Both the position numbers and the translations under genes were made by a program. 64,000 nt of DNA from Desulfofundulus luciae. Its GTDB lineage: Bacteria; Bacillota; Desulfotomaculia; Desulfotomaculales; Desulfovirgulaceae. The stretch lies in the NCBI RefSeq assembly GCF_030813795.1, contig NZ_JAUSUX010000001.1, forward strand, positions 62,001 through 126,000, read 5' to 3'. A model generated the notes under the pieces. It saw only the letters and a program-made list of their open reading frames with translations, was not told where the DNA came from and made no database searches. Positions 35,985-45,428 of this stretch are shown here, in pieces. Position 1 is the stretch's first letter. Each line of letters begins with the position of its first letter.

Positions 35985-36953
35985 GTGAAGAGAAGGATCG
36001 TGGCTGCCGTGGTGTGTGTAGCGGTTTTGTTTTCCCTGGGTGCCGGGCTGGTAAGTGTGCTTTCCCGTCAGGACAGGGGAATAAAAGTTCCCCGTGGAAA
36101 CGGTGCGGTGGCCATAATTCCCATTACCGGTACCATTGTCAGCGGGCGGGCTACCCCGGGATTCTTTGGTTCAGGGACAGGCTCGGAGGATGTGATGGAG
36201 CGGCTGCGCCAGGCAGAGCAGGACCCGGCGGTTAAGGCCGTGGTGCTGCGGTTAAACAGCCCGGGGGGCACCGCTGCAGGCGCCCAGGAGATTGCCGCGG
36301 AAGTGGATAACCTGCGCAAAAGCGGCAAGAAGGTGGTGGCCTCCATGGGGGATGCCGCGGCCTCCGGGGCTTACTGGATTGCCAGCCGGGCAGATAAAAT
36401 TGTGGCCAACCCCGGCACCCTTACCGGCAGCATTGGTGTAATCATGCAGACCCAGGACCTGCAGGGTTTGTACAACAAGCTGGGCATCAACACCCGTACC
36501 TTCAAAAGCGGCCCCTACAAAGACATGGGCTCGCCAAGCCGGCCGGTAACCCCCGAGGAACGGGACATCTTTCAGGGTATGGTTGATGACATTTACGACC
36601 AGTTTCTGCGTGCCGTATCTGAAGGCAGGAAGATGGAGCTGGACCGGGTGAGAAAACTGGCCGATGGGCGGGTCTATACCGGCCGGCAGGCTCAAAAACT
36701 GGGGCTGGTGGATGAGCTGGGCAACCTGCGGGATGCCGTGCGCCTGGCCGGCCGTCTGGCCGGGTTGGGTCCCAACCCCGTGACCACCGAGCTGGGTCCC
36801 CGCGGTTTCTGGTCGGAAATCCTGTCCGGGACGCTCTTACCCGGAGGGTTGGGCAGCGCTTTTCCGGACGACAAAACAGCCATCTGGCTGATCTGTCCCC
36901 CCTGCCTCCCCCCTGGCTCGGGGGGCGATGCGCTACGCTTTCCCGGTTCTTAA
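35985..36953 (+). CDS. sppA: Signal peptide peptidase SppA
   Basis: A membrane-anchored serine protease that degrades cleaved signal peptides. The 322-residue protein starts at GTG 35985 after GTGGGAGG. It has one N-terminal membrane segment (about 5-26) and an S49 domain. The catalytic dyad is visible as Ser127 in GDAAASGAYWIA and Lys179 in KSGPYKDMG. The signature LRLNSPGGTAAGAQEI precedes it. The C-terminal ~30 residues (Cys/Pro/Gly-rich) extend beyond the normal end and are poorly conserved in style. The gene after it begins 32 bases later. Confidence 0.93.
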   Translation: MKRRIVAAVVCVAVLFSLGAGLVSVLSRQDRGIKVPRGNGAVAIIPITGTIVSGRATPGFFGSGTGSEDVMERLRQAEQDPAVKAVVLRLNSPGGTAAGAQEIAAEVDNLRKSGKKVVASMGDAAASGAYWIASRADKIVANPGTLTGSIGVIMQTQDLQGLYNKLGINTRTFKSGPYKDMGSPSRPVTPEERDIFQGMVDDIYDQFLRAVSEGRKMELDRVRKLADGRVYTGRQAQKLGLVDELGNLRDAVRLAGRLAGLGPNPVTTELGPRGFWSEILSGTLLPGGLGSAFPDDKTAIWLICPPCLPPGSGGDALRFPGS

Positions 36954-36985
36954 GGGGGACATTTTGAAAACGGAGGTGGTCATTG

Positions 36986-37714
36986 GTGGAAGAGCGCACC
37001 CGGACTCCCGGCGGGGTCTTTCCCCCCGGTGAAGATGTTCATGGCGTCCCGGTGGAAAATACGCTTCCCCCGGAGCCCCCGGTGGGCTTTCTGGATATCA
37101 TTTACGGGGTCTTTTTTGACCCCCGGGCTACTTTCAGGCGGCTGGCCGACCGCCCGCCCCTTGGCCTGGCGGTTTTGATCTTTACCCTGGTCAACCTGGC
37201 CGGCGCCCTCATGGGAGCCCTGGTGGGGTACCGCCTGACCCTGTCGCCCGGCCATCCAGCCATGGGCATGAACTGGCTTGCGCCGGCCGCCCCCCTTGTG
37301 GTGGTGGGAGGCCTGGTCTTTCAGTATGTGAAGTGGGTGGTGGTAAGCGCCCTGCTGCACCTGACCGCCGGGTTGCTGGGCGGACGGGGCAAGGCTCCCG
37401 GAATTTTAACCGTAACCGCCCTGGCGGCATTGCCGGCACTGGCCATGATACCCGTTGATTTGCTGCTTTTGCTGCTGGATACCCGGGGCATGGCCTTAAC
37501 CGTGATCACGGCGATTTCCGGACTGGCTGTTTTTATATGGGGTGTGGTGCTGGTAGTTCTGGGACTGATGGAGGTATACCAGTTTTCGGCGGGCCGCGCT
37601 TTACTTACGGTGCTGCTGCCACCAGTCGCTATTATCCTGAGCGGTATTGTTTTACTGGTGCTTTTTGCCGCGGGCCTTTCTGCTTTGTTTCCGCTGAACG
37701 GCGCACCCTGGTAA
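36986..37714 (+). CDS. Yip1-domain membrane protein
   Basis: A ~242-residue protein with a polar N-terminus (about 1-60) that ends in FLDIIYGVFFDPRATFRRLADRPPLG, the entry typical of YIP1-domain proteins. Five membrane segments follow (about 58-80, 100-125, 135-160, 165-190, 205-230). Bacterial YIP1 proteins have no clear function. The likely start is GTG 36986, 9 bases after GGAGG; TTG 36983 is an alternative. It is the second gene after sppA and both may form an operon. Confidence 0.75.
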   Translation: MEERTRTPGGVFPPGEDVHGVPVENTLPPEPPVGFLDIIYGVFFDPRATFRRLADRPPLGLAVLIFTLVNLAGALMGALVGYRLTLSPGHPAMGMNWLAPAAPLVVVGGLVFQYVKWVVVSALLHLTAGLLGGRGKAPGILTVTALAALPALAMIPVDLLLLLLDTRGMALTVITAISGLAVFIWGVVLVVLGLMEVYQFSAGRALLTVLLPPVAIILSGIVLLVLFAAGLSALFPLNGAPW

Positions 37715-37818
37715 AAATTTTTTTCCGGTGGAAGGGATTTCTTACCCCCTGCCGAAACACTTCTTTAGCGTATTGCACCGTCAGGGTAAAGCCAGCTGCA
37801 GGCAGGGGGGGTTAGAGG

Positions 37819-38226
37819 TTGACGAGTTGCCGGTATCACCTGTTGGTAGTAGATGACCAGGCTGGAGTGCGCCGGATGCTCCTGGAGGCATTTAGCAGTG
37901 ACGGATATGAAGTGGGCCTGGCCGTTTCTGGACTTGAGGCACTTCAGAAGCTTAAGCAAGGTGGTATAGACCTGGTGTTGCTGGACATGAAGATGCCCGG
38001 AATGAGCGGACTGGACACCCTGCGGGAAATTCGCAGGCTGAATCCTGATCTACCGGTGATAATGATGACCGCGTACGGGGAGCTTGAGCTGCTTGGTGAG
38101 GCAAAAAGGCTTGGGGTGCGGCATTATGTGAGCAAGCCTTTTGATCTCCAGGAAGTGCGTTATCTCGTCCGGGCTCTTCTGGCTGACAGGCGTCCAGCCA
38201 GGAGATACCTGGAGGTCATCAGTTAA
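37819..38226 (+). CDS. spo0F: Single-domain response regulator, Spo0F-like
   Basis: A 135-residue receiver with no output domain. The acidic pair is in LLVVDDQAG (11-13), the phosphorylated aspartate is D56 in LVLLDMKMPG, the threonine is in IMMTAYGE, and the lysine is in VSKPFD (about 107). Single receivers of this kind relay phosphate in the sporulation phosphorelay. The location before fba and transaldolase is the position of spo0F in Bacillus, so the Spo0F assignment rests mainly on synteny. The start TTG 37819 is the best available. Confidence 0.8.
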   Translation: MTSCRYHLLVVDDQAGVRRMLLEAFSSDGYEVGLAVSGLEALQKLKQGGIDLVLLDMKMPGMSGLDTLREIRRLNPDLPVIMMTAYGELELLGEAKRLGVRHYVSKPFDLQEVRYLVRALLADRRPARRYLEVIS

Positions 38227-38277
38227 AGGGAGTCAGCCAGAAGTTTTGCGAGGTTGCCGCGTGGGGGTTTGGTTTGA

Positions 38278-38925
38278 GTGGTCATTAATACCGAGACAAC
38301 CCTGGTGATGCGTTGTCCGGAGTGCGGCAGGTTGGAGCGTCATAGGATATCCAGTTTTAGTCTTGTGGGCGATCGTTCCTCGCTGCGGATCAACTGTTCC
38401 TGTGGTGCGCTTAAGTTGTTGCTCACTATCCGGGGTAAGAAAGTGAACCTGCAAGTTCCCTGTGTGGTTTGCGGGGCCAGGCACGCCCGTTTGGTTAATG
38501 CCCGCACTCTTTGGCTTAGCGGGGACATCGACCTATTTTGCCAGGCCACCGGCCTGGAGCTGGGGCATCTGGGATCGGAGGACCGGATGCGCGACCGGGC
38601 CTGCGTGGATGAAGCCCTGGATGAGCTGGATTTTATGGCTGACAGCTTTTTTCATAACCGGGAAGTGATGTATGCAATTTTGAACCACGTGAACAACCTG
38701 GGTAGAGCCGGGAGGCTTTACTGCAAGTGTGGAAATCACCGCATTGAAGTGGATATCTTCCCCGATCGCCTGGAGTTACATTGTAGCCGTTGCGACAACC
38801 TTTACATAGTTTATGCGGAAACCAAAGAAGATCTGGATGCAGTAGGGCGTATCTGGAAAATAGAGCTGGTCGGGCATACTTTCACCCATCTGGGGCAAAC
38901 CAGGAAAACGCCGCCGCAGCCGTGA
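38278..38925 (+). CDS. Cysteine-rich zinc-ribbon protein, function unknown
   Basis: A 215-residue soluble protein starting at GTG 38278. It has four CxxC-type pairs: CPECG (12-16), CSC (40-42), CVVCG (61-65) and, near the C-terminus, CKCG with CSRC (about 149-173). Two zinc ribbons separated by a helical stretch are likely. I do not recognise the family. It lies between the Spo0F-like regulator and fba on the same strand. It could be a regulator or RNA-binding protein, but nothing in the sequence decides this. Confidence 0.7.
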   Translation: MVINTETTLVMRCPECGRLERHRISSFSLVGDRSSLRINCSCGALKLLLTIRGKKVNLQVPCVVCGARHARLVNARTLWLSGDIDLFCQATGLELGHLGSEDRMRDRACVDEALDELDFMADSFFHNREVMYAILNHVNNLGRAGRLYCKCGNHRIEVDIFPDRLELHCSRCDNLYIVYAETKEDLDAVGRIWKIELVGHTFTHLGQTRKTPPQP

Positions 38926-39034
38926 TTGGTAGCATTGTCCCCGCCGTAGCAAAGGCAGGGCGTGTGGTAACGGCGACCTGTATTAAGAAATTTTTCCCGG
39001 GGTATAATGGGAAAAAAAGAAGGGCGGGAAGGAA

Positions 39035-39895
39035 ATGTCCCTTGTTCCGGTAAGTGTGCTGCTTAAGACGGCCGAGGTGGAAGGCTATGCCGTGGGAGCC
39101 TTTAACTGCAATAACCTGGAAATAGTTCAGGCCATCGTGGCCGCTGCCGAGGCGGAAAATGCACCGGTGATTATGCAGGCCAGTCAGGGGGCCATTAAGT
39201 ATGCCGGCGTTGACTATATTGCGGCCATGGTACGGGTAGCCGCCCGGGGAGCCAGGATACCGGTAGCCCTCCACCTGGACCACGGTACCAGCTTTGACCA
39301 GGTCATGCGCTGCCTGGTGGCCGGTTTTTCCTCGGTGATGATCGATGGTTCCCACCTGCCCCTGGAGCAAAATATTGCCCTTACCCGCCGGGTGGTGGCG
39401 GCGGCCAGGCCGGTGGGGGTTTCCGTGGAGGCCGAGCTGGGCAGGATTGGCGGCGTGGAGGACGACATCGCGGTTACCGACCGGGAGGCCTTTTTTACCG
39501 ACCCGGAGGAGGCCCGCTATTTTGTAGAACAAACGGGTGTAGATTCCCTGGCGGTGGCTATCGGCACGGCCCATGGCCGCTACAAAGGCGAGCCCAGGCT
39601 GGACTTTGACCGCCTGACCAGGATTAAAGAGCTGGTGCACATTCCCCTGGTACTGCACGGGGCTTCCGGCGTGCCCGACGAGGCCATCAGGGAAGCCGTC
39701 CGCCGGGGAGTGCGCAAGGTAAACATTGATACCAATATCCGGGAAGCCTTTGTGGGGGCGGTCCGCCGTAAGCTCGACGAAAATCCCCAGGAAATCGACC
39801 CCCGCAAGATCCTGGGGCCGGCCCGGGAAGCGGCCATAGAAGTAATCCGGGAGAAGATGCGGGTTTTTGGCTGCTCCGGGAAGGCCAGGGGATAA
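39035..39895 (+). CDS. fba: Class II fructose-1,6-bisphosphate aldolase
   Basis: This zinc aldolase splits fructose-1,6-bisphosphate in glycolysis and runs in reverse in gluconeogenesis. The 286-residue protein has the zinc ligands in LHLDHGTS (about 81-88) and the histidines near GTAHGRYKG (about 178) and LHGASG (about 208). The acidic stretch VEAELGRIGGVEDD is also typical. A TATAAT box (39003-39008) lies just upstream, so the gene may have its own promoter. transaldolase follows after 65 bases. Confidence 0.95.
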   Translation: MSLVPVSVLLKTAEVEGYAVGAFNCNNLEIVQAIVAAAEAENAPVIMQASQGAIKYAGVDYIAAMVRVAARGARIPVALHLDHGTSFDQVMRCLVAGFSSVMIDGSHLPLEQNIALTRRVVAAARPVGVSVEAELGRIGGVEDDIAVTDREAFFTDPEEARYFVEQTGVDSLAVAIGTAHGRYKGEPRLDFDRLTRIKELVHIPLVLHGASGVPDEAIREAVRRGVRKVNIDTNIREAFVGAVRRKLDENPQEIDPRKILGPAREAAIEVIREKMRVFGCSGKARG

Positions 39896-39960
39896 ATAGC
39901 TATTAATTATCATTATTAATTATGAAGACAGATATTGCTAGCATTCAAGGAGGACTTTCC

Positions 39961-40608
39961 ATGCAGCTTTTTCTCGACACAGCCAACGTGGAAGAGATCA
40001 AAAAAGCCTACGCCCTGGGGGTAATCAGTGGCGTAACCACCAACCCGTCCCTGATTGCCAGGGAGGGCCGGGATTTTGCCGAAGTGGTGCGGGAAATTAC
40101 CGCCATTGTGGACGGGCCGATCAGCGCCGAAGCGGTGAGCACCGAAGCTGAAGGCATGATTGCAGAGGCAGAGGAACTGGCGGCCATCCATCCCAACATC
40201 GTGGTCAAAATCCCCATGACCGGAGAAGGGCTCAAAGCGGTGAAGTTCCTTTCCTCCAAGGGGATCAAAACCAACGTTACCCTGGTTTTTTCGGCCAACC
40301 AGGCTCTTCTGGCCGCCCTGGCCGGGGCTACTTATGTCAGCCCCTTTGTGGGCCGGCTGGATGATGTCGGCCACGACGGGCTGGAACTGATTCAGGACAT
40401 CATGGCCATTTATAGCAATTACGATTTCCCGACCAAGGTTATTGCAGCCAGCATTCGCCACCCGGTGCATGTGGTCATGGCCGCCCGGGCCGGTGCGGAC
40501 ATCGCCACCGTGCCTTATAAAGTGCTCATGCAAATGCTCAAACACCCCTTAACCGATACAGGTATTGAAAAATTCCTGGCCGACTGGGCCACGGTTCCTA
40601 AGAAGTAA
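39961..40608 (+). CDS. Fructose-6-phosphate aldolase / small transaldolase
   Basis: A 215-residue TalC/FSA-type enzyme of the pentose phosphate branch. The start [14 protein letters not shown], the [13 protein letters not shown] loop and the Schiff-base lysine region [14 protein letters not shown] (lysine at about 83) are clear. The family name (FSA or transaldolase) cannot be separated by sequence alone; the Bacillus homologue in this position is a transaldolase. ATG 39961 follows CAAGGAGG by about 7 bases. The frame is open to 39922 but without a ribosome site. Confidence 0.93.
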   Translation: MQLFLDTANVEEIKKAYALGVISGVTTNPSLIAREGRDFAEVVREITAIVDGPISAEAVSTEAEGMIAEAEELAAIHPNIVVKIPMTGEGLKAVKFLSSKGIKTNVTLVFSANQALLAALAGATYVSPFVGRLDDVGHDGLELIQDIMAIYSNYDFPTKVIAASIRHPVHVVMAARAGADIATVPYKVLMQMLKHPLTDTGIEKFLADWATVPKK

Positions 40609-40625
40609 GATATCCCGAACAAACC

Positions 40626-41081
40626 ATGCTCATAGCGCGCGTCAAGGTAAAGCTTCTGGGTTGGAAAAACTACCTGGCCGAAAAATATCATCAAGTAATG
40701 AACCTTCCCGACGCCCCGCACAAAATTGCCCACGGGGTCGCCCTGGGTACGGCTCTGGATTTTTTCCCTATTCCCCTGATCAGCATCCCCGTGGCTTACC
40801 TGCTGGCCCGGTCCTTAGGGGTAAACGCCATTGCAGCCGCCCTTTCGGCCACCTTTTTTAAGTGGGCCGTACCCTTCTTTTACGCCCTGAATTACCTGGT
40901 GGGCAGCACCGTCATTGGGGACATCCCGGCGGTTCCCGCCGGGGGTTCCCTGTCCACTTTCAAACAAATGGGATACCCCTTTTTAATTGGTGCAGTCATA
41001 GACGCTGCCCTCGCGTGGATCTTGATTTACTTCCCCGTACGCCGTCTGCTGGAAGTACGGCGGCTCAAAAAACGTTCCTGA
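40626..41081 (+). CDS. DUF2062 membrane protein
   Basis: A 151-residue protein with an amphipathic start and three hydrophobic segments (about 47-70, 75-100, 118-140). The pattern SPHKIAHGVALGTALDFFPIP fits DUF2062, a family of short membrane proteins of unknown function, here with PHKIA in the corresponding place. It lies 17 bases after the transaldolase gene and is likely transcribed with it. No catalytic residues stand out. Confidence 0.8.
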   Translation: MLIARVKVKLLGWKNYLAEKYHQVMNLPDAPHKIAHGVALGTALDFFPIPLISIPVAYLLARSLGVNAIAAALSATFFKWAVPFFYALNYLVGSTVIGDIPAVPAGGSLSTFKQMGYPFLIGAVIDAALAWILIYFPVRRLLEVRRLKKRS

Positions 41082-41263
41082 GCACGTTTCCCCTCCTTGT
41101 GGATTCCCGGGTCAGCGGGGTTCCACCAACCAGGCCGGTTTCCCCTTAACTGCCTTAAAAGTTTATTATCAAACTTCATTTGTTTATAATGCGGTACAAC
41201 TGGTTAGACGGCGGTCGTCCCGGGCCGCTCCTTAGTAAGTATTTGGAAAGGAAAGGATGCAGT

Positions 41264-42580
41264 GTGAATTATTCGGAACTAGAAGGCAAAACCATGCAGG
41301 AGTTGTACAAAATAGCCCGGGAGCTGGAGCTTACCGGGTATTCCCGCCTGCGCAAGCGGGAACTGATCTTTGAAATCATCAAAGCCCAGACGGAAAAAAA
41401 CGGGCTCATTTACGCCCAGGGGGTGCTGGAGATACTCCCCGACGGCTACGGGTTCCTGCGGCCCTTCCAGTACCTGCCCAGCCACGATGATATCTACGTG
41501 TCTTCCTCCCAGATCCGCCGGTTTGACCTGCGTACCGGCGACCTGGTGGCCGGCCAGGTGCGGGGGCCCAAGGAAAACGAGCGCTACTATGCTCTGTTGC
41601 GGGTGGAACAGGTTAACGGTGTCGATCCGGAGAAAGCCGCCGAGAGATTGCATTTCGACGGCCTCACCCCCCTTTATCCCCAGAATCGGCTCCGCCTGGA
41701 GACCCAGCCTGACAAGATTGCCACCAGGATCATCGACCTGGTTGCCCCCATCGGAAAAGGACAGCGGGGTTTGATTGTGGCGCCGCCCAAGGCGGGCAAA
41801 ACCATGCTCTTAAAAGAAATTGCCAACAGCATCACCCGGAATCATCCCGAAATTTACCTGATTGTGCTCCTCATTGACGAACGGCCGGAGGAAGTTACCG
41901 ATATTGAACGCTCGGTGGACGGGGAAGTAGTGAGTTCCACCTTTGACGAGCCGCCGGAAAACCATGTGAAAGTGGCGGAAATGGTGCTGGAACGGGCCAA
42001 GCGCCTGGTGGAACACAAGCAGGATGTGGTGATCTTGCTGGACAGCATCACCCGGCTGGCCCGGGCGCACAACCTGGTGATCCCCCCCAGCGGGCGTACC
42101 CTGTCCGGGGGCGTCGACCCGGCCGCGTTGCACAAGCCCAAGCGTTTCTTCGGTGCCGCCCGCAATCTGGAGGAAGGGGGCAGCCTGACCATCCTGGCCA
42201 CCGCTCTCATTGAAACGGGCAGCCGGATGGATGACGTGATCTTTGAAGAGTTCAAGGGTACGGGCAACATGGAGCTGATTTTGGACCGCCGGCTGGCGGA
42301 ACGGCGCCTGTTCCCGGCCATTGACGTGCAGCGTTCCGGCACGCGCAAGGAAGAACTGCTGTTGTCCCGGGATGAACTGGAGTGGATCTGGTTTTTCCGC
42401 AAGGCTACCGTGGGTATGGCCCCCTGGGAGGCCATGGAGATGCTCGTGGAGCGCATGAAAAAAACCAGAACCAACGAAGAGCTCCTGCGCCTCTTCCGCA
42501 CTGCCCGTAAAAGCGGTCCGGTGGTTCCCCCCGACAGGCCCCCCGATGTGCGCCGGGATATTACCCCCGAAAGCCAGTGA
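41264..42580 (+). CDS. rho: Transcription termination factor Rho
   Basis: Rho is a hexameric RNA-dependent ATPase that ends transcription. The 438-residue protein starts at GTG 41264 after AAAGGAAAGG. It has the N-terminal Rho_N helix-extended-helix (about 1-45), the RNA-binding cold-shock-like domain (about 50-120), and the ATPase domain with Walker A in [13 protein letters not shown] (about 175) and Walker B in [12 protein letters not shown] (about 203). Q- and R-loop regions are intact. A TATAAT lies at 41185-41190. rpmE, which follows rho in Bacillus, is separated here by ten kilobases. Confidence 0.97.
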   Translation: MNYSELEGKTMQELYKIARELELTGYSRLRKRELIFEIIKAQTEKNGLIYAQGVLEILPDGYGFLRPFQYLPSHDDIYVSSSQIRRFDLRTGDLVAGQVRGPKENERYYALLRVEQVNGVDPEKAAERLHFDGLTPLYPQNRLRLETQPDKIATRIIDLVAPIGKGQRGLIVAPPKAGKTMLLKEIANSITRNHPEIYLIVLLIDERPEEVTDIERSVDGEVVSSTFDEPPENHVKVAEMVLERAKRLVEHKQDVVILLDSITRLARAHNLVIPPSGRTLSGGVDPAALHKPKRFFGAARNLEEGGSLTILATALIETGSRMDDVIFEEFKGTGNMELILDRRLAERRLFPAIDVQRSGTRKEELLLSRDELEWIWFFRKATVGMAPWEAMEMLVERMKKTRTNEELLRLFRTARKSGPVVPPDRPPDVRRDITPESQ

Positions 42581-42624
42581 CAGTTCGCTGCCCTCCAGCC
42601 TGTGGTACTTCCCCCTGCACCGGG

Positions 42625-42745
42625 GTAATTATTTCGTTTACTGGTGCCGCCCGGCACTCACCAGAATAAGGCTCTGCTCCTGGTATTTCAGGTTTAATTG
42701 ACACCCCGGTTTTAGGAAGACCTACTATACCAGTGAGTGCTGGGT
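42625..42745 (-). repeat. MITE-like element, truncated copy B (downstream of rho)
   Basis: On the minus strand, 42649-42745 aligns with the cores of copies A and C almost base for base. It is bounded by CCCAGCACTCAC and GTGAGTGCCGGG and has the identical internal string TCAATTAAACCTGAAA. A degenerate end GTAATTATTTCGTTTAC (42625-42641) sits where the terminal repeat is expected. The opposite terminal repeat is missing, though the adjacent segment GAGCGGGGACCCAGC is still shared with copy C. It lies 3' of rho and before a strong terminator. Confidence 0.7.
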
Positions 42746-42776
42746 CCCCGCTCTCTTCCTGGCTTCCGCGCAAGAT

Positions 42777-42814
42777 GCGCACCCCGGCTTGCTCCGGGCC
42801 GGCGCTTTTTTTTT
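42777..42814 (+). terminator. Terminator after rho and copy B
   Basis: GCGC (42777-42780) and CCCGG pair with CCGGG and GCGC (42802-42805), followed by a nine-T run at 42806-42814. The following 42815-43073 contains no convincing gene. A minus-strand frame there looks codon-like but has no start codon. Confidence 0.75.
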
Positions 42815-43073
42815 GTCTCCCGGAGAAAAAGGGCGGTCGTTTTTTAGCCGCGCCGTGCCACTCGATCCGGGTTGTTTGTGCTTCTCCTGGTCCAGGATGA
42901 ACGTTGCCCCCTGGTTTTCCAGCAGGGAAAGTTCGCTTACGAAGTGCCGGGTGGTGCCGGCCGGCCTGCGGACGGTAACCAGGTCTAAAGTTTTTACACT
43001 TTATTTACAAAACTGAGATGGAACATTAAAAAAGCATGTTTAGAATAGGGGGCAAGGGAGGGGGTGAGGAAAC

Positions 43074-43436
43074 ATGAACTTAAGGGAGAAACTCATCAAA
43101 GGTATAGCGCTAATCTCAATGGCCGCCTTTACTGCTGTTGCTCCGCTTGGCACGGTAGCCATGGCGGCGACGGCAAAACAACCGGTAAAACCTGTGGTGA
43201 CGGCAACCAGGCGGGGAGCAGTACCGGCCAAACCGGCCAATCTCAAAGCAGGGGTGAAGAAGGCTGCTCCTGCGGTACCGGCAGCAAAGGCCAAGACGAA
43301 GTCAAACGTCAAGAAAAAGGTTGCAACCGGTAAGCCGGTTGCCGGAAAAAAAGTTGTACCCAAGAAGCCGGCCGTCCATAAGAAAGGGGTGGCGGTGAAA
43401 ACCCCTGCAGTAAAGAAAACCGGGACTAAAAAATAG
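43074..43436 (+). CDS. Secreted Lys/Ala/Pro-rich basic protein
   Basis: A 120-residue protein with a clear signal peptide (MNLREKLIKGIALISMAAF, cleavage after AMAA near 33). The mature part is almost wholly Lys, Ala, Val, Pro and Thr, with repeated VKK, PKK and KKP(A/V) units. It looks like a histone-H1-type tail but is exported, so it should bind anionic wall polymers, DNA or spore/cell-surface polyanions. I do not recognise the family. The gene has a good ribosome site (GGAGGGGGTGAGG). It lies before a polysaccharide deacetylase and a two-component system. Confidence 0.65.
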   Translation: MNLREKLIKGIALISMAAFTAVAPLGTVAMAATAKQPVKPVVTATRRGAVPAKPANLKAGVKKAAPAVPAAKAKTKSNVKKKVATGKPVAGKKVVPKKPAVHKKGVAVKTPAVKKTGTKK

Positions 43437-43673
43437 CCGCTGTTCAGTGCGGTGGTGAGGATGGGTTGATGAAACCTGTCCTATTTTTCTTTTTTACTTC
43501 TGACGTGGCTGAATCCAGGTTTGTCGCTTTTCTTCGATACCGGGGAGTTGTAAAATAAGAGCCAGATGGGAGTTTAATTCAGAGGTAGCCAGGGAATGAA
43601 AACCGAATTGATTTCCTGGCTTCCACAACTCCAGGTACAATAATTATATAAGGTAAAGCGAGAGAGGCGACAG

Positions 43674-44684
43674 ATGAACCTTTTAGGAATGATCAGAACA
43701 TTGCTCCTTCTCTTTACGCCGGGACTGATTCCCCTCTTCTTTCCAACCCATTCCAGCACCGTCAGTTTCCATCCGGGTTATCAAAATCATGTGGCCGTGC
43801 TCATGTACCATCACATCAGCAATACCGACCGCGGTTCGGCGGTAATCACTCCCCGGCTTTTTCGGGCACACCTGGATATTTTGCAAAAGGAAGGTTACCA
43901 TGTCATTTCCACGGAAAGGCTGGCCCGGTTTCTGTCCGGAAAGGATAACGTCCCTCCAAAGGCGGTAGTCATCACCTTCGACGACGGGTATGAATCCTTC
44001 TATACATACGCCTACCCGGAATTAAAAAAAAGGAATATACCGGCCACCTGTTTTGTCATCGTGAAGTCTGCAGGCGACACGAAAGGCAGCCCGGGCTCCA
44101 GGCTTATCTGGAAACAAGTACCGAAGCTTACCTGGGAACAAATGCGGGAAATGCAGGCCCACGGCATGAGTTTTTATCCCCATTCCTATGATAGCCACTA
44201 CCTGGCCAGGTTCGCCCCGGGTGTGCCCGCCGCCCGGCACATAAGGCCCGCCCTGGCAGGCCCGATCTGGCTGGATAAGCAAAACCGGCGGGAAACACGG
44301 GAAGAATATGAAGCCCGGGTAAGGGCGGATCTCCTCAAGGCAAAAGAAGTAATGGAAAAGGAGCTGGGGCGTCCCATGGACCAGTTTTGCTGGCCCTACG
44401 GGGTGGACAGCCCTACCGCGGCCAGGATTGCCCGTTCCCTCGGGTATAAATACCTCTATTATACCAGCAGGGGGTTGAACGGTTCCTGCATCACCGGCGG
44501 TCGCATCAGGCGCATCAATGCGGGCAGCCCTGATATCACCCCGGAAATTTTGATCCGTAAGATTGAACAATATGCGCTGCTTGCTTACGCTCAGCAGTGG
44601 TGCCCTTCCTTCATATTCCTCGATCCGGCGTTGCTTGAGCCGGCCTGTGTGGCCCTGGAGTTCTGGCAAGAAAGATTTTCGTGA
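43674..44684 (+). CDS. Polysaccharide deacetylase
   Basis: A 336-residue NodB-type deacetylase with a hydrophobic N-terminus (about 5-28), so exported or anchored. The metal site is visible: FDDGYES (about 102-108) with the catalytic aspartate, and PHSYDSH (about 163-169) for the H-x-x-x-H pair. The region VAVLMYHHIS is typical of the PgaB/IcaB and YadE-type group. It would remove N-acetyl groups from a wall or exopolysaccharide. A response regulator follows after 24 bases, which may control it. Confidence 0.9.
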   Translation: MNLLGMIRTLLLLFTPGLIPLFFPTHSSTVSFHPGYQNHVAVLMYHHISNTDRGSAVITPRLFRAHLDILQKEGYHVISTERLARFLSGKDNVPPKAVVITFDDGYESFYTYAYPELKKRNIPATCFVIVKSAGDTKGSPGSRLIWKQVPKLTWEQMREMQAHGMSFYPHSYDSHYLARFAPGVPAARHIRPALAGPIWLDKQNRRETREEYEARVRADLLKAKEVMEKELGRPMDQFCWPYGVDSPTAARIARSLGYKYLYYTSRGLNGSCITGGRIRRINAGSPDITPEILIRKIEQYALLAYAQQWCPSFIFLDPALLEPACVALEFWQERFS

Positions 44685-44708
44685 CAATGTTCCGGAGGTG
44701 ATTGAAAA

Positions 44709-45428
44709 TTGAAGTCCAGCCCCGAGGCAAATGTTTTAATTGTTGAGGATGATAGCAATATCGCCGAGTTAATCCGGCTGTACCTGGAAAAACACGGTTT
44801 TTCCAGTGTGATTGCTACCGGCGGTATGGAAGCTTTGAAAATCCTGAGCGGCAAAGATTCCGGTATCGACCTGGTAATCCTGGATTTAATGCTCCCCCTT
44901 ATAGATGGGTGGGAGGTCTGCCGCTGGATACGGCAGCATTCGTCTTTACCGGTAATTATTCTTACCGCGAAAGGAGAGTTACAGAATAAACTGCGCGGTT
45001 TCGATCTGGGTGCCGACGATTATATCGTGAAACCCTTCGACCCACTGGAGCTGGTGGCACGGGTCAAGGCGGTTTTGCGCCGGACCGGAAACAAAGCCGA
45101 GCGTATAGAGTTGCCCGGTATAGTTATTGATTTGAGCAGCTATGTGGTAAAGGTGGGGGACGAGAGGGTGGAGCTGACTCCCCGGGAGACCCAGCTTTTA
45201 TATCTTCTGGCCTCCCATCCCAACCGTGTCTTTACCCGCGAATCCCTCCTTCAGCAATTGTGGGGATTTAACTTTGAGGGTAATACACGAACTGTAGATG
45301 TACACATCAATCGAATTCGAGAAAAACTGGAGCGGTTCTCATGTGCCTGGCGCATCAAAACCGTATGGGGTGTGGGATATAAATTTGTCCTGGAGGGAAA
45401 AGATGCGGAAGTGGAGCATTTTTACTAA
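44709..45428 (+). CDS. OmpR/PhoB-type response regulator
   Basis: A 239-residue response regulator. The receiver domain has VEDDSN (12-17), the phosphorylated D59 in ILDLML, T in ILTAKGE, and K in IVKPFD (about 108). The winged-helix output domain follows (about 130-230, with ELTPRETQLLYLLASHPNRVFTRESLLQQLWG). The TTG 44709 start is preceded by GGAGGTGATT. The kinase gene starts 26 bases inside its 3' end, so the two are translationally coupled. Targets are unknown. Confidence 0.93.
   Translation: MKSSPEANVLIVEDDSNIAELIRLYLEKHGFSSVIATGGMEALKILSGKDSGIDLVILDLMLPLIDGWEVCRWIRQHSSLPVIILTAKGELQNKLRGFDLGADDYIVKPFDPLELVARVKAVLRRTGNKAERIELPGIVIDLSSYVVKVGDERVELTPRETQLLYLLASHPNRVFTRESLLQQLWGFNFEGNTRTVDVHINRIREKLERFSCAWRIKTVWGVGYKFVLEGKDAEVEHFY

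Noticed and set aside
42660-43000. Minus-strand frame with codon-like composition after rho
   Set aside because: No start codon and partly formed by copy B of the repeat; a gene remnant cannot be excluded but is unsupported.
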